From Mogibacterium timidum ATCC 33093 (GTDB lineage Bacteria; Bacillota; Clostridia; Peptostreptococcales; Anaerovoracaceae): a DNA stretch of 64,000 nt. Under the pieces are notes generated by a model. The model worked only from the letters and a program-made list of their open reading frames with translations, was not told where the DNA came from and searched no databases. The stretch covers positions 62,001 to 126,000 of the forward strand of contig NZ_JALU01000024.1 of the NCBI RefSeq assembly GCF_000525775.1, written 5' to 3'. Below are positions 1 to 6,892 of this stretch, piece after piece. The translations under genes were made by a program, and so were the position numbers. The stretch's first letter is position 1; each line of letters begins with the position of its first letter.

Positions 1-1
1 T

Positions 2-586
2 GGTGGCGGCCTCGCACTTTCCGGCGGATATATCTGCGGAAGGAGAGAGCTCGTTGAGCGAATTTCGTACAGACTCACGTGTCCAGGTATAGGGGCGGAA
101 TGCGGACTTACTTTTGGGCAGAACAGGGCTGTATTACAGGGAATATTCCTCGCTCCAAAGGTCGTAAATGCAGCTCTTCGCGGTGCTATGCTGTGCGGTA
201 CGGTGTACGACATGCTCGGATATGAGGTATGTCCACCGGTGACGGCTGAAAGAAGCGATATCGTAGAGGCCATCAAATTCAACGATCCTGATCTCGCTAT
301 CACATTTATCCAGGCTATCCAGTCCGCAGCACCTATTGATGCCTATGTTACGCCAATCCCTTGGGATATGCCCGGTTACGACGAGCAGGTCATAATGGCC
401 GCCGGCGCATTCGTACAGGGATCATCAATAGAGCTCAGCGCCGATGCGCCTCTGCGTGAACCGTACATAGCCTACTATCAGGGCGGGCTTACTTACGAAC
501 ACGCTAGATTCGGTATCATCAAGAGCTTGCAGCAGTTAGTGGATAAGGGCTTAATCGATGTCAAGAAAGCACAGAAAAATATCTGA
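2..586 (+). CDS. Methionine gamma-lyase family PLP enzyme (aluminium-resistance-type), 3' part
   Basis: This is the C-terminal 194 codons of a PLP-dependent protein, open from base 2, so its beginning lies outside the window. The first visible residues, GGGLALSGGYICGRRELVE, followed by YRLTCPGIG, match the stretch just after the PLP lysine in the Met_gamma_lyase (aluminium resistance) family. Members resemble cystathionine/methionine lyases acting on sulfur amino acids; the true substrate is not established. The catalytic lysine must lie upstream of base 1. The last 29 bases overlap the next gene, which suggests co-transcription. Family call firm, reaction uncertain. Confidence 0.85.
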   Translation, partial: GGGLALSGGYICGRRELVERISYRLTCPGIGAECGLTFGQNRAVLQGIFLAPKVVNAALRGAMLCGTVYDMLGYEVCPPVTAERSDIVEAIKFNDPDLAITFIQAIQSAAPIDAYVTPIPWDMPGYDEQVIMAAGAFVQGSSIELSADAPLREPYIAYYQGGLTYEHARFGIIKSLQQLVDKGLIDVKKAQKNI

Positions 587-1370
587 ATACAGAGAACACA
601 TGCGAGAGACCAAGGAGAGTTGGCGCCTGTTCAAGGAAGACGTGCACGTCAACGTTCAGAATTCAACCTTTAAGAACCGTGTAATCGCTCTCCTCAAGCT
701 CTTCGTGCTTATTTTTATAATGATAGGGCTTCCAATCATCTTATTTCTGATGTTCAGGAATACATTGTTTAATAAAGATTATCTGTTAAATATTCCAAAT
801 AAGCTTGAAGATTTTAAGACTTTTGCTTTCATTCCGCTGATTATCTTGCAAATAGTTCAGATTATCGTCTGTTTTATTCCCGGGCAGCCGATACAGTTTG
901 CTTCCAGTTATTTGTACGGAATACTTGGTGGATATTTGATATCTATTATCGGAGCACTTATCGGTTCGACGATCACTTATTTTCTCGCCAGATTCCTCGG
1001 AAACGAATCGCTTCACCTCATATTTGGAGAGCAGAAGGTAAGCTCATATGTGCGCAAGCTCAACAGCAAACGCTCTTATATGCTTATCTTCCTTATATAC
1101 CTGATTCCGGGTATTCCAAAGGACTTCGTAAGTTATGTAGCCGGAGTTTCTAATATAAGACTGCGTCCATTTCTTGTTCTTTCGACACTGGGAAGGACTC
1201 CTGGAATTATCGAAAGCCTGTTATTTGGTGCTTTTTTAGCCGATAAGAACTACATTGGTCTTGTAATAGTTGTCGCAGTAAGTCTTTCTATCCTTTGGTT
1301 CTGTATTACAAGGCGAGAAGCGATTATGAATTTAATAGGTTCATACGAAGATACTACCGATGATAACTGA
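558..1370 (+). CDS. TVP38/TMEM64-family (VTT domain) membrane protein
   Basis: This is a 270-residue integral membrane protein. A basic N-terminus of about 45 residues leads into a first hydrophobic segment (ALLKLFVLIFIMIGLPIILF), and about five more follow. The central stretch with GSTITYFLARFLG, and later YLIPGIPKDFVSYVAG and LGRTPGIIESLLFGAF, are hallmarks of the SNARE-associated/VTT (DedA-like) domain, whose homologues are linked to lipid scrambling and membrane homeostasis. The ATG at 558 lies inside the preceding gene after a GGATAAGGG stretch. An alternative ATG at 600 has a weaker Shine-Dalgarno. The substrate is unknown. Confidence 0.85.
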   Translation: MSRKHRKISEYREHMRETKESWRLFKEDVHVNVQNSTFKNRVIALLKLFVLIFIMIGLPIILFLMFRNTLFNKDYLLNIPNKLEDFKTFAFIPLIILQIVQIIVCFIPGQPIQFASSYLYGILGGYLISIIGALIGSTITYFLARFLGNESLHLIFGEQKVSSYVRKLNSKRSYMLIFLIYLIPGIPKDFVSYVAGVSNIRLRPFLVLSTLGRTPGIIESLLFGAFLADKNYIGLVIVVAVSLSILWFCITRREAIMNLIGSYEDTTDDN

Positions 1371-1383
1371 TTAGAAGTCTAAA

Positions 1384-1397
1384 ACGGTGTACACCGT
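1384..1397. promoter_or_regulatory. 14-base perfect palindrome upstream of ybaK
   Basis: ACGGTGTACACCGT is a perfect palindrome 64 bases before the ybaK start codon and just after the preceding stop. It has no T-run, so it does not look like a terminator. A similar but broken sequence (ACGGATGACACCG) follows about six bases later. A dimeric regulator site is possible; no regulator is identified. Confidence 0.35.
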
Positions 1398-1460
1398 ATA
1401 ACGGATGACACCGAGATTGTTGCATTTATATTGTAAATTCATAATAAAAAGGAAAATATT

Positions 1461-1949
1461 ATGTCGAAAAAGGACAAAATAGAAAAGACTAATGCGATGA
1501 GACAGCTTGATAGCGTCGGCATTGAACACGCAATAGGAGAATATGAATATGACGAGACAGAACTCTCCGGAGAGCATGCAGCTGAAGCGCTTGGCATATC
1601 AAAAGACGAAATTTTCAAGACACTCGTGACGAGGTCAAACACCGGAGATTACTTCGTGTTTGTAGTTCCGGTAGCTTCTGAGCTCAATCTTAAAAAGGCT
1701 GCATCAGCGGCCGGAGTAAAAAAGATAGAAATGATTCACGTCAAGGAACTTCTACCTCTTACAGGTTACGTACGAGGCGGTTGCTCACCGATAGGAATGA
1801 AGAAACCTTTTCCCACATTTATCGATGAAACAGCCATGCTATATGACAGGATTTACATTTCAGCAGGCAAAAGGGGAGCTCAGATAATTATTAACGGCGA
1901 AGTACTGGCTGATTTTATAGGAGCCTTATTAGTAGATATTACTGCGTAG
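1461..1949 (+). CDS. ybaK: YbaK/EbsC-family aminoacyl-tRNA deacylase (Cys-tRNA(Pro) type)
   Basis: The 162 residues cover the whole YbaK domain. These enzymes hydrolyse mischarged tRNAs in trans, typically Cys-tRNA(Pro), in the cytoplasm. The sequence shows the family landmarks: the N-terminal AMRQLDSVGIEH, EIFKTLV with the conserved lysine near residue 54, the motif GYVRGGCSPIGMKKPFPTFID around residues 107-127, and the C-terminal SAGKRGAQI. AAAAGGAAAA lies just before the ATG. A strong terminator follows, so this gene closes the first plus-strand group. Confidence 0.93.
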   Translation: MSKKDKIEKTNAMRQLDSVGIEHAIGEYEYDETELSGEHAAEALGISKDEIFKTLVTRSNTGDYFVFVVPVASELNLKKAASAAGVKKIEMIHVKELLPLTGYVRGGCSPIGMKKPFPTFIDETAMLYDRIYISAGKRGAQIIINGEVLADFIGALLVDITA

Positions 1950-2000
1950 AATGCGTAGAAAATATCGGTAAATGTAATAAAATTTAATATATACAGTCAT

Positions 2001-2040
2001 AAAAGTGCTGCAATTACTGGACTGCAGCACTTTTTATTTT
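2001..2040 (+). terminator. Rho-independent terminator after ybaK
   Basis: Twelve-base arms, AAAAGTGCTGCA and TGCAGCACTTTT, enclose a ten-base loop. TATTTTTT follows. It lies about 50 bases after the ybaK stop and isolates ybaK from the SOS-regulated gene downstream. Confidence 0.93.
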
Positions 2041-2042
2041 TT

Positions 2043-2056
2043 CAAACATTTGTTCG
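2043..2056. promoter_or_regulatory. LexA (SOS) box 1 upstream of yneA
   Basis: CAAACATTTGTTCG matches the Gram-positive LexA consensus CGAAC-N4-GTTCG at 9 of the 10 specified bases. It ends nine bases before the -35 hexamer of the yneA promoter. A perfect box of the same kind precedes recA in this window, which shows that the consensus applies in this organism. Confidence 0.8.
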
Positions 2057-2064
2057 ATTTTTTA

Positions 2065-2093
2065 TTGACTTCTCCTGGGCATAGCGTTATACT
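2065..2093 (+). promoter_or_regulatory. Sigma-A type promoter of yneA
   Basis: TTGACT (2065-2070), a 17-base spacer and TATACT (2088-2093) make a near-consensus vegetative promoter. It lies between two LexA boxes, so LexA bound at both would block it, and it should fire after DNA damage. Confidence 0.88.
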
Positions 2094-2107
2094 ATGAGTA
2101 CTTCAAA

Positions 2108-2121
2108 AGAACATTTGTTCT
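2108..2121. promoter_or_regulatory. LexA (SOS) box 2 in the yneA leader
   Basis: AGAACATTTGTTCT keeps the core GAAC-N4-GTTC and deviates only in the outermost base of each half. It starts 15 bases after the -10 element, a roadblock position. Its N4 (ATTT) is identical to that of box 1. Confidence 0.8.
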
Positions 2122-2177
2122 TTTATTTAAAATATAAGGATTTGACTTTTAGCAAGTCTATCTGGGAGGATGTTATT

Positions 2178-2480
2178 ATGAAGAAGAGATATAAGATTGT
2201 ATCACCAGTTAGATTCTTTATTTTTGTTTTGATTGTTATCTTGAGTTTGACCGTGCTCGTATACAATTTGCTCGGTTTTGCAGCGACTGAAGCCGGCACG
2301 ACAGATACATATAGACAAGTCGAGATTCATCAGAATGATACATTATGGTCAATTGCAGATAGATATTGTGGCAAGTCAATTGACCCTCGTACTGCTGTAG
2401 ATAAGATATGTAATATAAACGGCATCAACGCATCTGATGTGCAGCCCGGGGATACCATTCTGGTTCCGGTAGAATCCTAA
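2178..2480 (+). CDS. yneA: YneA-like SOS cell-division suppressor (membrane anchor plus LysM)
   Basis: The product of 100 residues has a basic N-terminus, one membrane segment (residues 10-32, FFIFVLIVILSLTVLVYNLL), a short linker and one LysM domain from about residue 50 (VEIHQNDTLWSIADRY to GDTILVPV). This matches YneA, which in Bacillus and Listeria is induced by LexA cleavage and delays septation while DNA is repaired. The ATG at 2178 follows GGGAGGA with seven bases between; an in-frame ATG at 2094 sits on the -10 element and is rejected. Double LexA boxes support the role. In Bacillus yneA lies beside lexA; no lexA is in this window. Confidence 0.85.
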   Translation: MKKRYKIVSPVRFFIFVLIVILSLTVLVYNLLGFAATEAGTTDTYRQVEIHQNDTLWSIADRYCGKSIDPRTAVDKICNINGINASDVQPGDTILVPVES

Positions 2481-2807
2481 TAGACGTCGTTATAAGCTAT
2501 AAGATAAACTTGGATTTTTTGAGGCTTATATTTCGCTTTAGAGGCGTTTTTTTAGAAATTAGGGTATAGTTATCCACGTAATTTCTATATGGATAATCAG
2601 ATTATGTACTATGTACATCTCAATTATTAATTAGGTATTGATACAGTGTTAATCACTTGTTGTCAAATACATAAAGCTCCATTTACACGGCTGCCGCAAG
2701 GCAGTCGCTTTCGAGCATTATATACTATTCCCAAAATTATGATTTTAGGAATAGTTATGCCTGTCTTGATCCCTTCTCTTCTAATCTAATGTGCCCACGC
2801 CCCTTAA
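2481..2807. other. Intergenic region with several inverted repeats, no gene seen
   Basis: No convincing gene lies here. It holds three stem-loops: 2553-2587 (TAGAAATTA/TAATTTCTA, 9-base arms), 2689-2706 (CTGCC-GCAA-GGCAG extended by two pairs, with a GNRA-type loop) and 2724-2755 (ACTATTCC/GGAATAGT extended by AAAAT/ATTTT after one mismatch). T-rich stretches near 2515 and 2547 may end yneA transcription, but no canonical terminator stem precedes them. Confidence 0.5.
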
Positions 2808-2990
2808 TTAATAAGACTTGGCACCATATATTCCTGTTGTTATCAGTGCTATTGGACCAACGTGTACTCCCAGATACGGACTTACTACCGCCCAGGTCGG
2901 CGGTAGTACCGCAACTAAGAGAGCAAGGGTTAACACCTCTCTGTGTTTACCCTTGCTGTTTTTATGATCAAATTCAACTCTTTTATTCAT
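2808..2990 (-). CDS. Small hydrophobic protein, possibly a truncated membrane protein
   Basis: This is a 60-residue reading frame. A charged N-terminus (NKRVEFDHKNSKGKHREV) is followed by about 35 hydrophobic residues with PPTWAVVSPYLGV and GPIALITTGIYGA, which could form one or two membrane helices. AGGAAAGAGA precedes the ATG, and the frame starts 19 bases after the stop of the gene upstream in the same direction. It might be the N-terminal remnant of a longer membrane protein, since it ends abruptly after a helix start. I cannot name the family. Two strong inverted repeats (2884-2907 and about 2921-2954) lie inside it. Confidence 0.45.
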   Translation of the reverse strand: MNKRVEFDHKNSKGKHREVLTLALLVAVLPPTWAVVSPYLGVHVGPIALITTGIYGAKSY

Positions 2991-3009
2991 ACAATATGTC
3001 TCTTTCCTA

Positions 3010-3882
3010 CTATCTCATTGTGATATAGCCGTGATACGAAGTCATGTTGTCTGATCTGGCTATATCCGATAAGAAGATACCCGAGATTCCATACGACTTC
3101 TTGAGGTATGGGAAGTCTTGAGTTTCAGCCCATGCCGGCTTAGCCACCTTCTTGCTTGCGTTTTCAGTAGCTGTAACCCACGCAGACTGGCACGGAAACC
3201 ACATCTCGACCAGGCGATCAAACTCACAATTATTTACTTCCTTGATAATCCTGCTGGATAGGCATCTTAAGCACTCATCCTGTTCGGTGTATGCCGGGAT
3301 AAGCTCTTCCTTGATCCACTTGTCGCCTTCTTCCTGACTTATACCTTCAGGGTAACGAACCACGAACTGCCATCTGTAGTTAGGACCATCCTCAACCGTT
3401 CTGCCTTCCCCCTTGAAATCTTCTTCCCACCAAACTGGTACAAAAGCGAATATAAATGGAACTGTTCCAAGCTCCTCGTTCCCCTTCGTCGATCTGGCAT
3501 CGTCACCTTCAAAGTTCTCTTCTTTTCCTTTTTCAATCAAGTGAGACTTTCCTTCATCAGGAATATTGTTCTGCCATACGAGTACGTCCTTAGGGAAGAA
3601 CTCTGTCAGCGCCTTATGATGAACAAACTCTCTGATGTCATTTGGATTTGCCAGCCAGTAATGTTCAGTCATCTGCATCCTTACGGTTCCAAATCTCTCA
3701 CCTCCCGGAGGTGTTGGAAGCGCCTGGTAGAATGCGTACTTAGATACATAAGGTCCAAACTGCGAAATGCTATCCGGAATGTGATATCTGTACAGCCAAT
3801 TCTCAAGCTTTATTCTGTAATCTTCATGAGCCAAATCGACATAGATAAGGCTTCTAACTGGATAAAAATCAGGTCTCTTCAT
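3010..3882 (-). CDS. Uncharacterised protein, possibly two EthD-like alpha/beta-barrel halves
   Basis: This soluble protein of 290 residues has no signal peptide. The ATG at 3882 follows AGGAGGAGAGA, much better than an upstream start at 3927. The first half (RSLIYVDLAHEDYRIKLENW, then SKYAFYQALPTPPGG) and the second half (YRWQFVVRYPEGISQEEGDKW, then FLSDIARSDNMTSYHGY) each look like ferredoxin-like strand-helix-strand units, as in EthD/dimeric alpha-beta-barrel proteins. That is an inference from pattern only. It is Trp/Tyr-rich and its function is unknown. Two palindromes upstream suggest control by a dedicated regulator, perhaps the nearby LysR protein. Confidence 0.6.
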   Translation of the reverse strand: MKRPDFYPVRSLIYVDLAHEDYRIKLENWLYRYHIPDSISQFGPYVSKYAFYQALPTPPGGERFGTVRMQMTEHYWLANPNDIREFVHHKALTEFFPKDVLVWQNNIPDEGKSHLIEKGKEENFEGDDARSTKGNEELGTVPFIFAFVPVWWEEDFKGEGRTVEDGPNYRWQFVVRYPEGISQEEGDKWIKEELIPAYTEQDECLRCLSSRIIKEVNNCEFDRLVEMWFPCQSAWVTATENASKKVAKPAWAETQDFPYLKKSYGISGIFLSDIARSDNMTSYHGYITMR

Positions 3883-3936
3883 CGTGTTCTCTCCTCCTAA
3901 TACGCCCCAAACTGCGTAAATTGCCAATCGCTTACA

Positions 3937-3973
3937 ATCAATTAATTGATATCATTATTATAATTATAATAAT
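3937..3973. promoter_or_regulatory. Twin AT-rich palindromes upstream of the 3010-3882 gene
   Basis: ATCAATTAATTGAT (3937-3950) and a 20-base perfect palindrome (3954-3973, centre TATAATTATA) lie 55-91 bases before the ATG at 3882. LysR-type regulators bind interrupted dyads containing T-N11-A, and a LysR gene lies 0.7 kb away, so these are candidate operators. AT-rich palindromes also arise by chance in such DNA. Confidence 0.4.
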
Positions 3974-4050
3974 ATCTTTTCCAATTATCTTCTAAGCCGT
4001 TAATCATTTAAACGCAAACTGCTATTGGAAATTATATCCCGGTTCCTGCA

Positions 4051-4500
4051 TTACTCGTGGCAAATCGCTCTTGATGCTTTGTCAGCAACCGGGTACCAAA
4101 CCATAGCGATAATTAGCGTAGGGATGTAACATGGAATGAATCCAGCTACAACAGCAAACAAATACTCGCTCATTGTTCCGTGACCGGCAACAAATACTCC
4201 AAATGCAGTCATCACAAGATCAAGAATAACTACAAAGAATAGAGCAATAATCATATTTGCAAGTAGGCCGAACTTGAAGGTATTGTCCTCTGCGTGCTTA
4301 CTTGCAAACTTAAACCCAATCATTCCAACTGGTAAGAAGTTAATAAAGAATGTCAGCACATAAGCTAGGCAAAAGCTTGGAATAAATCTTTCCATACTTA
4401 GGTTTCCACCGAGTGCAAGTGCAACGATTGTTACAACAATGCTCAATGGCAAATCCATAATTAGTGCATATACTGCTGTTAGTTTTTTACTCTTAGGCAT
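4051..4500 (-). CDS. Four-helix integral membrane protein of unknown function
   Basis: The product has 149 residues with four hydrophobic segments: near residues 10-30 (VYALIMDLPLSIVVTIVALAL), 40-63, 80-107 (LLANMIIALFFVVILDLVMTAF) and 115-140. The ATG at 4500 follows GGAGGGG at six bases; ATGs 18-21 bases upstream lack this. It sits between the LysR gene and the EthD-like gene in the same direction, with a terminator upstream, so it probably has its own promoter in 4501-4555. It could be a small transporter or regulator-linked membrane protein; I do not recognise a family. Confidence 0.65.
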   Translation of the reverse strand: MPKSKKLTAVYALIMDLPLSIVVTIVALALGGNLSMERFIPSFCLAYVLTFFINFLPVGMIGFKFASKHAEDNTFKFGLLANMIIALFFVVILDLVMTAFGVFVAGHGTMSEYLFAVVAGFIPCYIPTLIIAMVWYPVADKASRAICHE

Positions 4501-4555
4501 AATCACCCCTCCATCCATCAAAGAAACTAATCAATAGTCCAAAATCGTTAAAATC

Positions 4556-4600
4556 AAAACGACCATGTTCGTTTATATTCTAAACAAACATGGTCGTTTT
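4556..4600. terminator. Bidirectional intrinsic terminator
   Basis: Twenty-base arms with one mismatch (AAAACGACCATGTT... and ...AACATGGTCGTTTT) flank a five-base loop. Each arm ends in four A or T residues, so it works in both directions. For minus-strand transcription it ends the LysR gene. Confidence 0.85.
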
Positions 4601-4681
4601 GTATAATTGAATATCGGGTATGCATTACATAACCGCGCTGTTATATTACATAGGCATATCAAAGGAAAGACTTGCAGTTTA

Positions 4682-5566
4682 TTATAGGCCCTGCACCGCA
4701 TCCTTTATTATCTGATAGAGCTCTCTCACCTCGTCATTAGTGCTGCTATTAATAATCGCTACACTTACATATTCAGCTTCAATAAGATCTAAAGCTCCTA
4801 TATCCGCATCCTTTAGATATCCCGTATATTCGTCACAAATCGCAACACCAAGGTTATACCTGACGCAATTTACCATAGATTCAAAATTGTTTACGAACTG
4901 AATATTAGGCCGAATCCCGTACGGTTGCATAGATGTGTTGATACTCTTTACAATTGAATCGTCCATTATACTCCACGGTGCAAAGAATTTCTCATTTACG
5001 AAATCTTCAGGAGACAGCTCAGCCTTGGAAGCAATAGGATTATATTTACAATAAATGAGTTTTTTCCTCGCAGTCAAGATATTGCTGCTCTCTATCTCAG
5101 CAAATGAATCAAATGTACTCTTGAGAGAAATCGCAAGATTCACTTCATCAGTAAGGAGCATTGTCGACAGTTCCTTAGCTCCATAGTAATTAATGATGAT
5201 ATCGACATATCCATGAGAATCTCTGAATTCCTTAATCACTCTGGTGAGCCAGGGTGAAAAATCCCAGCCCTCAAGTATACCGACAGTTATAGTCTGACTC
5301 GTAACTCCCTCGAGCTCTGAGACCTCGTGCTTGATGTTTCCCATCTCTGCCTTGTATCTGCTAAAAAAATCATAATACCGCCTACCGGCCTCTGTAAGCT
5401 CAGTGCGCTTGTTATTTCTAATAAAGAGTTTAACCCCTAATTCCTTCTCCATAAGCGCAATCTGTTTAGAAATAGCGGGTTGAGAGACAAATAGCTCTTC
5501 CGAAGTCTTGGTAAAACTTGAGTTAGTAGCTACGGCCATAAAATAATCGATTTGAAGGTCATTCAT
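4682..5566 (-). CDS. LysR-family transcriptional regulator
   Basis: The product has 294 residues. The N-terminal winged HTH (LQIDYFMAVATNSSFTKTSEELFVSQPAISKQI, residues 4-36) and the linker helix (ALMEKELGVKLFIRNNKRTELTEAGRRYY) are typical of LysR. The rest is the periplasmic-binding-like effector domain (TITVGILEGWDFSPWL onwards). The start at 5566 is chosen because LysR proteins begin at the MNxLQ-type sequence and AAAAGGG lies 11 bases upstream; 5575 is an alternative. It faces the same way as the 3.0-4.5 kb genes, its likely targets by position. The inducer is unknown. Confidence 0.9.
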   Translation of the reverse strand: MNDLQIDYFMAVATNSSFTKTSEELFVSQPAISKQIALMEKELGVKLFIRNNKRTELTEAGRRYYDFFSRYKAEMGNIKHEVSELEGVTSQTITVGILEGWDFSPWLTRVIKEFRDSHGYVDIIINYYGAKELSTMLLTDEVNLAISLKSTFDSFAEIESSNILTARKKLIYCKYNPIASKAELSPEDFVNEKFFAPWSIMDDSIVKSINTSMQPYGIRPNIQFVNNFESMVNCVRYNLGVAICDEYTGYLKDADIGALDLIEAEYVSVAIINSSTNDEVRELYQIIKDAVQGL

Positions 5567-5671
5567 GTCATTCATCGCCCTTTTACACACAAGTGATAAC
5601 TTCAATTCATACAATGTACGCCTAGCCGCTACGTTCGTCAAGCAGCAGCTAGGCTTTTCTTCCTGGTGTTC

Positions 5672-6859
5672 CTAGTGATGGAATAATCTAAATCCTGTAA
5701 ATGCCATTGCGATTCCGTACTTGTTGCACGACTCAATTACCAGGTCGTCACGAGTTGATCCGCCAGGCTGAGCAATATATGTTGCACCGCTCTCATGAGC
5801 TCTGTCAATATTGTCGCTAAATGGAAAAAACGCATCCGACGCAACAGAAACGCCGCTTATCGCAGAGAGGATTTTTTTCTTCTCCTCAATTGTAAATGGC
5901 TGTGGCTTTTCGCAGAAGAGTGTCTCCCACTCGATATCTCCACGTGACTCTGGCGTATCCTCCATAGCAATATATCTGTCGATAAAATTATCCTTATCAG
6001 GTCTCTTGACCCCCCTTTTGAATGGCAGATTCAGAACCATATCTGTCTGTCGCAGATGCCAGTTATCTGCCTTTGCTCCGGCAAGTCTGGTACAATGTAC
6101 CCTCGACTGCTGTCCTGCTCCTACACCAATAGTCTGTCCATCAACAGCATATGCAACTGAATTGGACTGCGTGTATTTAAGCGCAATAAGGGCAATTACG
6201 AGATCCTCCTTTGCCTCCTCCGTAATATTCTTATTTTCCGTTACAACCTGCTCTAGGCACGACCTGTCAATCTTGATGTCGTTATGCTTCTGTTCAAAGG
6301 TTATCCCAAATACCTGTTTTGTCTCCACATCCGGAGCCTTGAAATCCGATTTAACCTTGAGAATAAGATAATTGCCCTTTTTCTTCTGCTTGAGAAGCTC
6401 AAGAGCTTCATCTGTAAATCCGGGTGCAATGATGCCATCAGAAACCTCGCGCTTGACGAGTCTTGCGCAGGTCTCATCGCACACATCGCTTAGTGCGATA
6501 AAATCTCCAAAAGATGACATTCTATCTGTACCTCTAGCTCTGGCGTAGGCAGTTGCAATTGGAGATTCATCGAGCCCGGGAACATCATCAACAAAGCAAG
6601 CCTTCTTAAGCCTATCGCTCATAACTCTGCCAACAGCTGCAGCGGACGGGCTAACATGCTTAAAGGACGCAGCAGCAGCCTTTCCTGTTGCTGCTTTGAT
6701 TTCACTCACCAGCTGCCATCCGTTAAGTGCATCCAGCAGGTTGATATACCCGGGTCTGCCATTCAGAACCTCGAAAGGCAGCTCAGAACCATCTTCCATA
6801 TATACAGAAGCCGGTTTCTGATTAGGATTACATCCATATTTTAGTTCGATATTTTTCAT
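5672..6859 (-). CDS. purH: Stand-alone AICAR transformylase (PurH C-domain only)
   Basis: This cytoplasmic enzyme of 395 residues transfers a formyl group from 10-formyl-THF to AICAR, the ninth step of purine synthesis. The sequence shows the AICARFT landmarks: LKYGCNPNQKPAS near the start, AAAASFKHVSPSAAAVG near residue 65 with the catalytic Lys-His pair, YTQSNSVAYAVDGQTIGVGAGQQSRVHC near 235-262, and the end segment DAFFPFSDNID...GATYIAQPGGSTRD. It lacks the N-terminal IMP cyclohydrolase domain of normal bifunctional PurH (about 510 residues). The neighbour at 8329-9039 supplies that activity. The start at 6859 follows AGGGTGG. Confidence 0.92.
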   Translation of the reverse strand: MKNIELKYGCNPNQKPASVYMEDGSELPFEVLNGRPGYINLLDALNGWQLVSEIKAATGKAAAASFKHVSPSAAAVGRVMSDRLKKACFVDDVPGLDESPIATAYARARGTDRMSSFGDFIALSDVCDETCARLVKREVSDGIIAPGFTDEALELLKQKKKGNYLILKVKSDFKAPDVETKQVFGITFEQKHNDIKIDRSCLEQVVTENKNITEEAKEDLVIALIALKYTQSNSVAYAVDGQTIGVGAGQQSRVHCTRLAGAKADNWHLRQTDMVLNLPFKRGVKRPDKDNFIDRYIAMEDTPESRGDIEWETLFCEKPQPFTIEEKKKILSAISGVSVASDAFFPFSDNIDRAHESGATYIAQPGGSTRDDLVIESCNKYGIAMAFTGFRLFHH

Positions 6860-6892
6860 TAATTCCACCACCCTAACACTAATAAAGCGAAA

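Noticed and set aside
2789-3028. Plus-strand 79-codon frame
   Set aside because: It is antisense to the small minus-strand gene, has no ribosome-binding site and no protein-like pattern.
5620-5654. Terminator between purH and the LysR gene
   Set aside because: The stem (GCCTAGC/GCTAGGC plus three pairs) has its T-run on the plus strand, where no gene ends. It may be chance or a weak antisense terminator.
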